Positions 62,475 to 64,000 of a stretch of 64,000 nucleotides of DNA are shown here, piece after piece. The position numbers and the translations under genes are program-made. Every line of letters starts with the position of its first letter. The stretch's first letter is position 1. The notes under the pieces were generated by a model. The model was not told where the DNA came from and ran no database searches. It saw nothing but the letters and a program-made list of their open reading frames with translations. The stretch spans positions 1 to 64,000 of the forward strand of contig NZ_BMKW01000009.1 of the NCBI RefSeq assembly GCF_014644535.1. The letters run 5' to 3'. The DNA comes from Neoroseomonas lacus (GTDB lineage Bacteria; Pseudomonadota; Alphaproteobacteria; Acetobacterales; Acetobacteraceae).

Positions 62475-63644
62475 TCAGCGCGGCATCTCCTGTTCCGCCA
62501 GCCTGGCGAACAGCGACGACCCCAGCGGGATCAGGTCATCGTTGAAGTCGTAGCGCGGGTTGTGCAGCGACACGGAATGCCGCCCGCCATCCCCCTGCCC
62601 GATGCCGATGAAGCAGCCCGGCCGCGCCAGCAGCATGTAGGAGAAATCCTCCGCCCCCATGCGCGGCGGCGCATGGCGCAGCACCTTCGCCTCGCCCAGC
62701 ACGGCGGCGGCGGCCAGCGCGGCGCGCTCGGTCTGCGCGGCGTGGTTCACGGTGGGCGGATAGCCGCGCTGGAAGGACAATTCGGCCCTGGTGCCATGCG
62801 CCTCGGCGGTGGCACGCACGATCTGGTGCAGCCGCGCCTCGACCATGTCCTGCACCTCCGGCTTGAAGGTGCGCACGGTCCCATTCAATTCCGCCACTTC
62901 CGGGATGACATTGCCCGCCGAACCCGCATGGAACTGGCAGATGCTGATCACCGCGCTGTCCAGCGGATCCATCGACCGCGAGACGATCGACTGCACCGCG
63001 ACGACGATATGCGCGCCGACCAGCACCGGGTCGATGCAGGATTGCGGGCGCGAGGCATGCCCGCCCTTGCCATGCACGGTGATGTTGATGCGGTCGGCCG
63101 CCGCCAACACCGGACCGGCGACGATGCGTGCCTCGCCCAGCGGCAGTTCCGGCGTGTTGTGCATCCCATAGACGGCATCGCAGGGGAAGCGGTCGAACAG
63201 CCCTTCCTCGACCATCACCCGCCCGCCGCCGCCGCCTTCCTCCGCCGGCTGGAAAATGAAGTGGACGGTGCCGTCGAAATTCTTCGTCTCCGCGAGATAC
63301 CGCGCGGCGCCGAGCAGCATGGTGGTGTGCCCGTCGTGCCCGCAGGCATGCATCTTCCCCGCATTGGTCGAGCGGTAGGTGAAATCGTTGGTCTCCTCCA
63401 TCGGCAGGCAATCCATGTCGGCGCGGAAGCCGATGGAGCGCCCCGAGGACCCGTTGCGCAGCACGCCCACCAGCCCGGTGCCGGCGATGCCGCGATGCAC
63501 CTCGATCCCCCAGGCCTGCAGCTGCTGCGCTACCATCTCCGACGTGCGTTGCTCCTGGAAGCCGAGTTCCGGATGGGCGTGGATGTCCCGGCGCGTCGCC
63601 GTCAGCTCGGGGTGGAAATCAGCGATCCGATTGATGATGGGCAA
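62475..63644 (-). CDS. M20-family amidohydrolase (hippurate hydrolase-like)
   Basis: A 389-residue metallo-amidohydrolase that cleaves N-acyl amino acids. Metal and catalytic residues are in HACGHDGHTTMLLGAA (Cys-Gly-His, Asp), FIFQPAEEGGGGG (catalytic Glu pair), YGMHN, and the late RMGAEDFSYML and SLHNPRYDFND segments. The dimerisation lid contains HGKGGHASRPQ. I chose the TTG at 63644: it aligns with the common start (x-PIINRIADFHPEL) and has GGGGGA upstream. It is followed upstream by the aminotransferase gene on the same strand. Confidence 0.92.
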   Translation of the reverse strand: MPIINRIADFHPELTATRRDIHAHPELGFQEQRTSEMVAQQLQAWGIEVHRGIAGTGLVGVLRNGSSGRSIGFRADMDCLPMEETNDFTYRSTNAGKMHACGHDGHTTMLLGAARYLAETKNFDGTVHFIFQPAEEGGGGGRVMVEEGLFDRFPCDAVYGMHNTPELPLGEARIVAGPVLAAADRINITVHGKGGHASRPQSCIDPVLVGAHIVVAVQSIVSRSMDPLDSAVISICQFHAGSAGNVIPEVAELNGTVRTFKPEVQDMVEARLHQIVRATAEAHGTRAELSFQRGYPPTVNHAAQTERAALAAAAVLGEAKVLRHAPPRMGAEDFSYMLLARPGCFIGIGQGDGGRHSVSLHNPRYDFNDDLIPLGSSLFARLAEQEMPR

Positions 63645-63747
63645 GGTCGTTCCCCCGCATGAGGACGTTGTTATCCGCCAAAGGTGGCGTCGTTCGCGGC
63701 ATGCATCCAGCCCACCGCGATCGATAACCGCTATGTCGTGACGGCCG

Positions 63748-64000
63748 TCACACCCCGGCGATGGCGGCTTCCACCGCATCGCCGAACCGCTCGACGATCA
63801 TCCCGATCTCCGCTTCCGTCACCACATAGGGAGGCGCCAGGATCACGTGGTCGCCATGCTTGCCGTCGATGGTGCCACCCATCGGGTAGCAGGCGAGGCC
63901 ACGGTCAAAGGCTTCCTTCTTGATGCGCTCGTTCAGCGCCAGCGCCGGGTCGAACACCGCCTTGCTGGCGCGGTCGCGCACCAGCTCGATCGCCCAGAAC
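63748..64000 (-). CDS. Class III aminotransferase, C-terminal part (runs off the window)
   Basis: The last 83 residues of a PLP-dependent class III aminotransferase, beginning in FWAIELVRDRASKAVFDP and ending ...GDHVILAPPYVVTEAEIGMIVERFGDAVEAAIAGV (segments GDHVILAPPYVV and a final helix). The PPYVVTEAEI pattern is diagnostic of omega-aminotransferases. The gene continues past base 64000, so substrate and full length are not visible. Same strand as the M20 gene, 103 bases upstream of it, so possibly one operon for amine/acyl-amino acid use. Confidence 0.88.
   Translation of the reverse strand, partial: FWAIELVRDRASKAVFDPALALNERIKKEAFDRGLACYPMGGTIDGKHGDHVILAPPYVVTEAEIGMIVERFGDAVEAAIAGV

Overview
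The window is about 70% GC, densely coded and uses many GTG and TTG starts. Together with alphaproteobacterial synteny blocks and genes such as the long nitronate monooxygenase, DUF3576, Bug-type binding proteins, LLM monooxygenases and a Hint_2 protein, this suggests Rhodospirillales, most likely an Acetobacteraceae member near Roseomonas. That placement is inferred from gene content only. No rRNA, tRNA, CRISPR, transposase or prophage gene was seen.

Layout. 0-9 kb: a membrane desaturase, a 990-bp repeat-bearing gap, pnp, a nitronate monooxygenase with an added cysteine cluster, and the his block hisA / small opposite-strand gene / hisF-hisE-HIT. 9-20 kb: rsmI divergent from an LpoA/LppC-like lipoprotein, an orphan PhoR-like kinase, a cluster of two LLM flavin monooxygenases with a solute-binding protein, a cupredoxin, trpS, an isochorismatase-type hydrolase, a YggS-type PLP protein and a ThiE-like protein. 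20-31 kb: porin, TPR/OGT-type glycosyltransferase, DUF3576 lipoprotein, Hint protein, an AT-rich gap, murJ, a Bug binding protein and a GNAT. 31-42 kb: aroE-coaE-dnaQ, TIGR02302, lysA, FKBP, DUF938 and a glycosyltransferase pair. 42-61 kb: the replication-origin neighbourhood: maf and ppsR (leftward), oriC, hemE, then azlCD/AraC/MFS/qor/ogt/ferredoxin, then mnmE-mnmG-rsmG-parA-parB, holA, lptE and leuS. 61-64 kb: an alpha/beta hydrolase, an M20 amidohydrolase and the end of a class III aminotransferase.

Two features organise the region. First, the chromosomal origin can be placed at about 44.17-44.47 kb between ppsR and hemE from synteny, DnaA-box-like sequences and an AT-rich stretch. Two near-consensus parS sites lie 6.5 and 9.9 kb to its right, beside parA-parB. 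Second, a family of 225-265-bp intergenic elements recurs at 1.2, 31.2, 36.6 and 42.4 kb, with a degenerate relative at 62.0 kb and a solo half at 1.65 kb. Each element is a pair of opposed units, and each unit holds two GC-rich hairpins. The copies at 31.2 and 42.4 kb bracket a segment whose inversion would restore the order ppsR-maf-aroE-coaE-dnaQ known from other Alphaproteobacteria. The elements therefore look like recombination points, and one of them also encodes the C-terminus of a glycosyltransferase.
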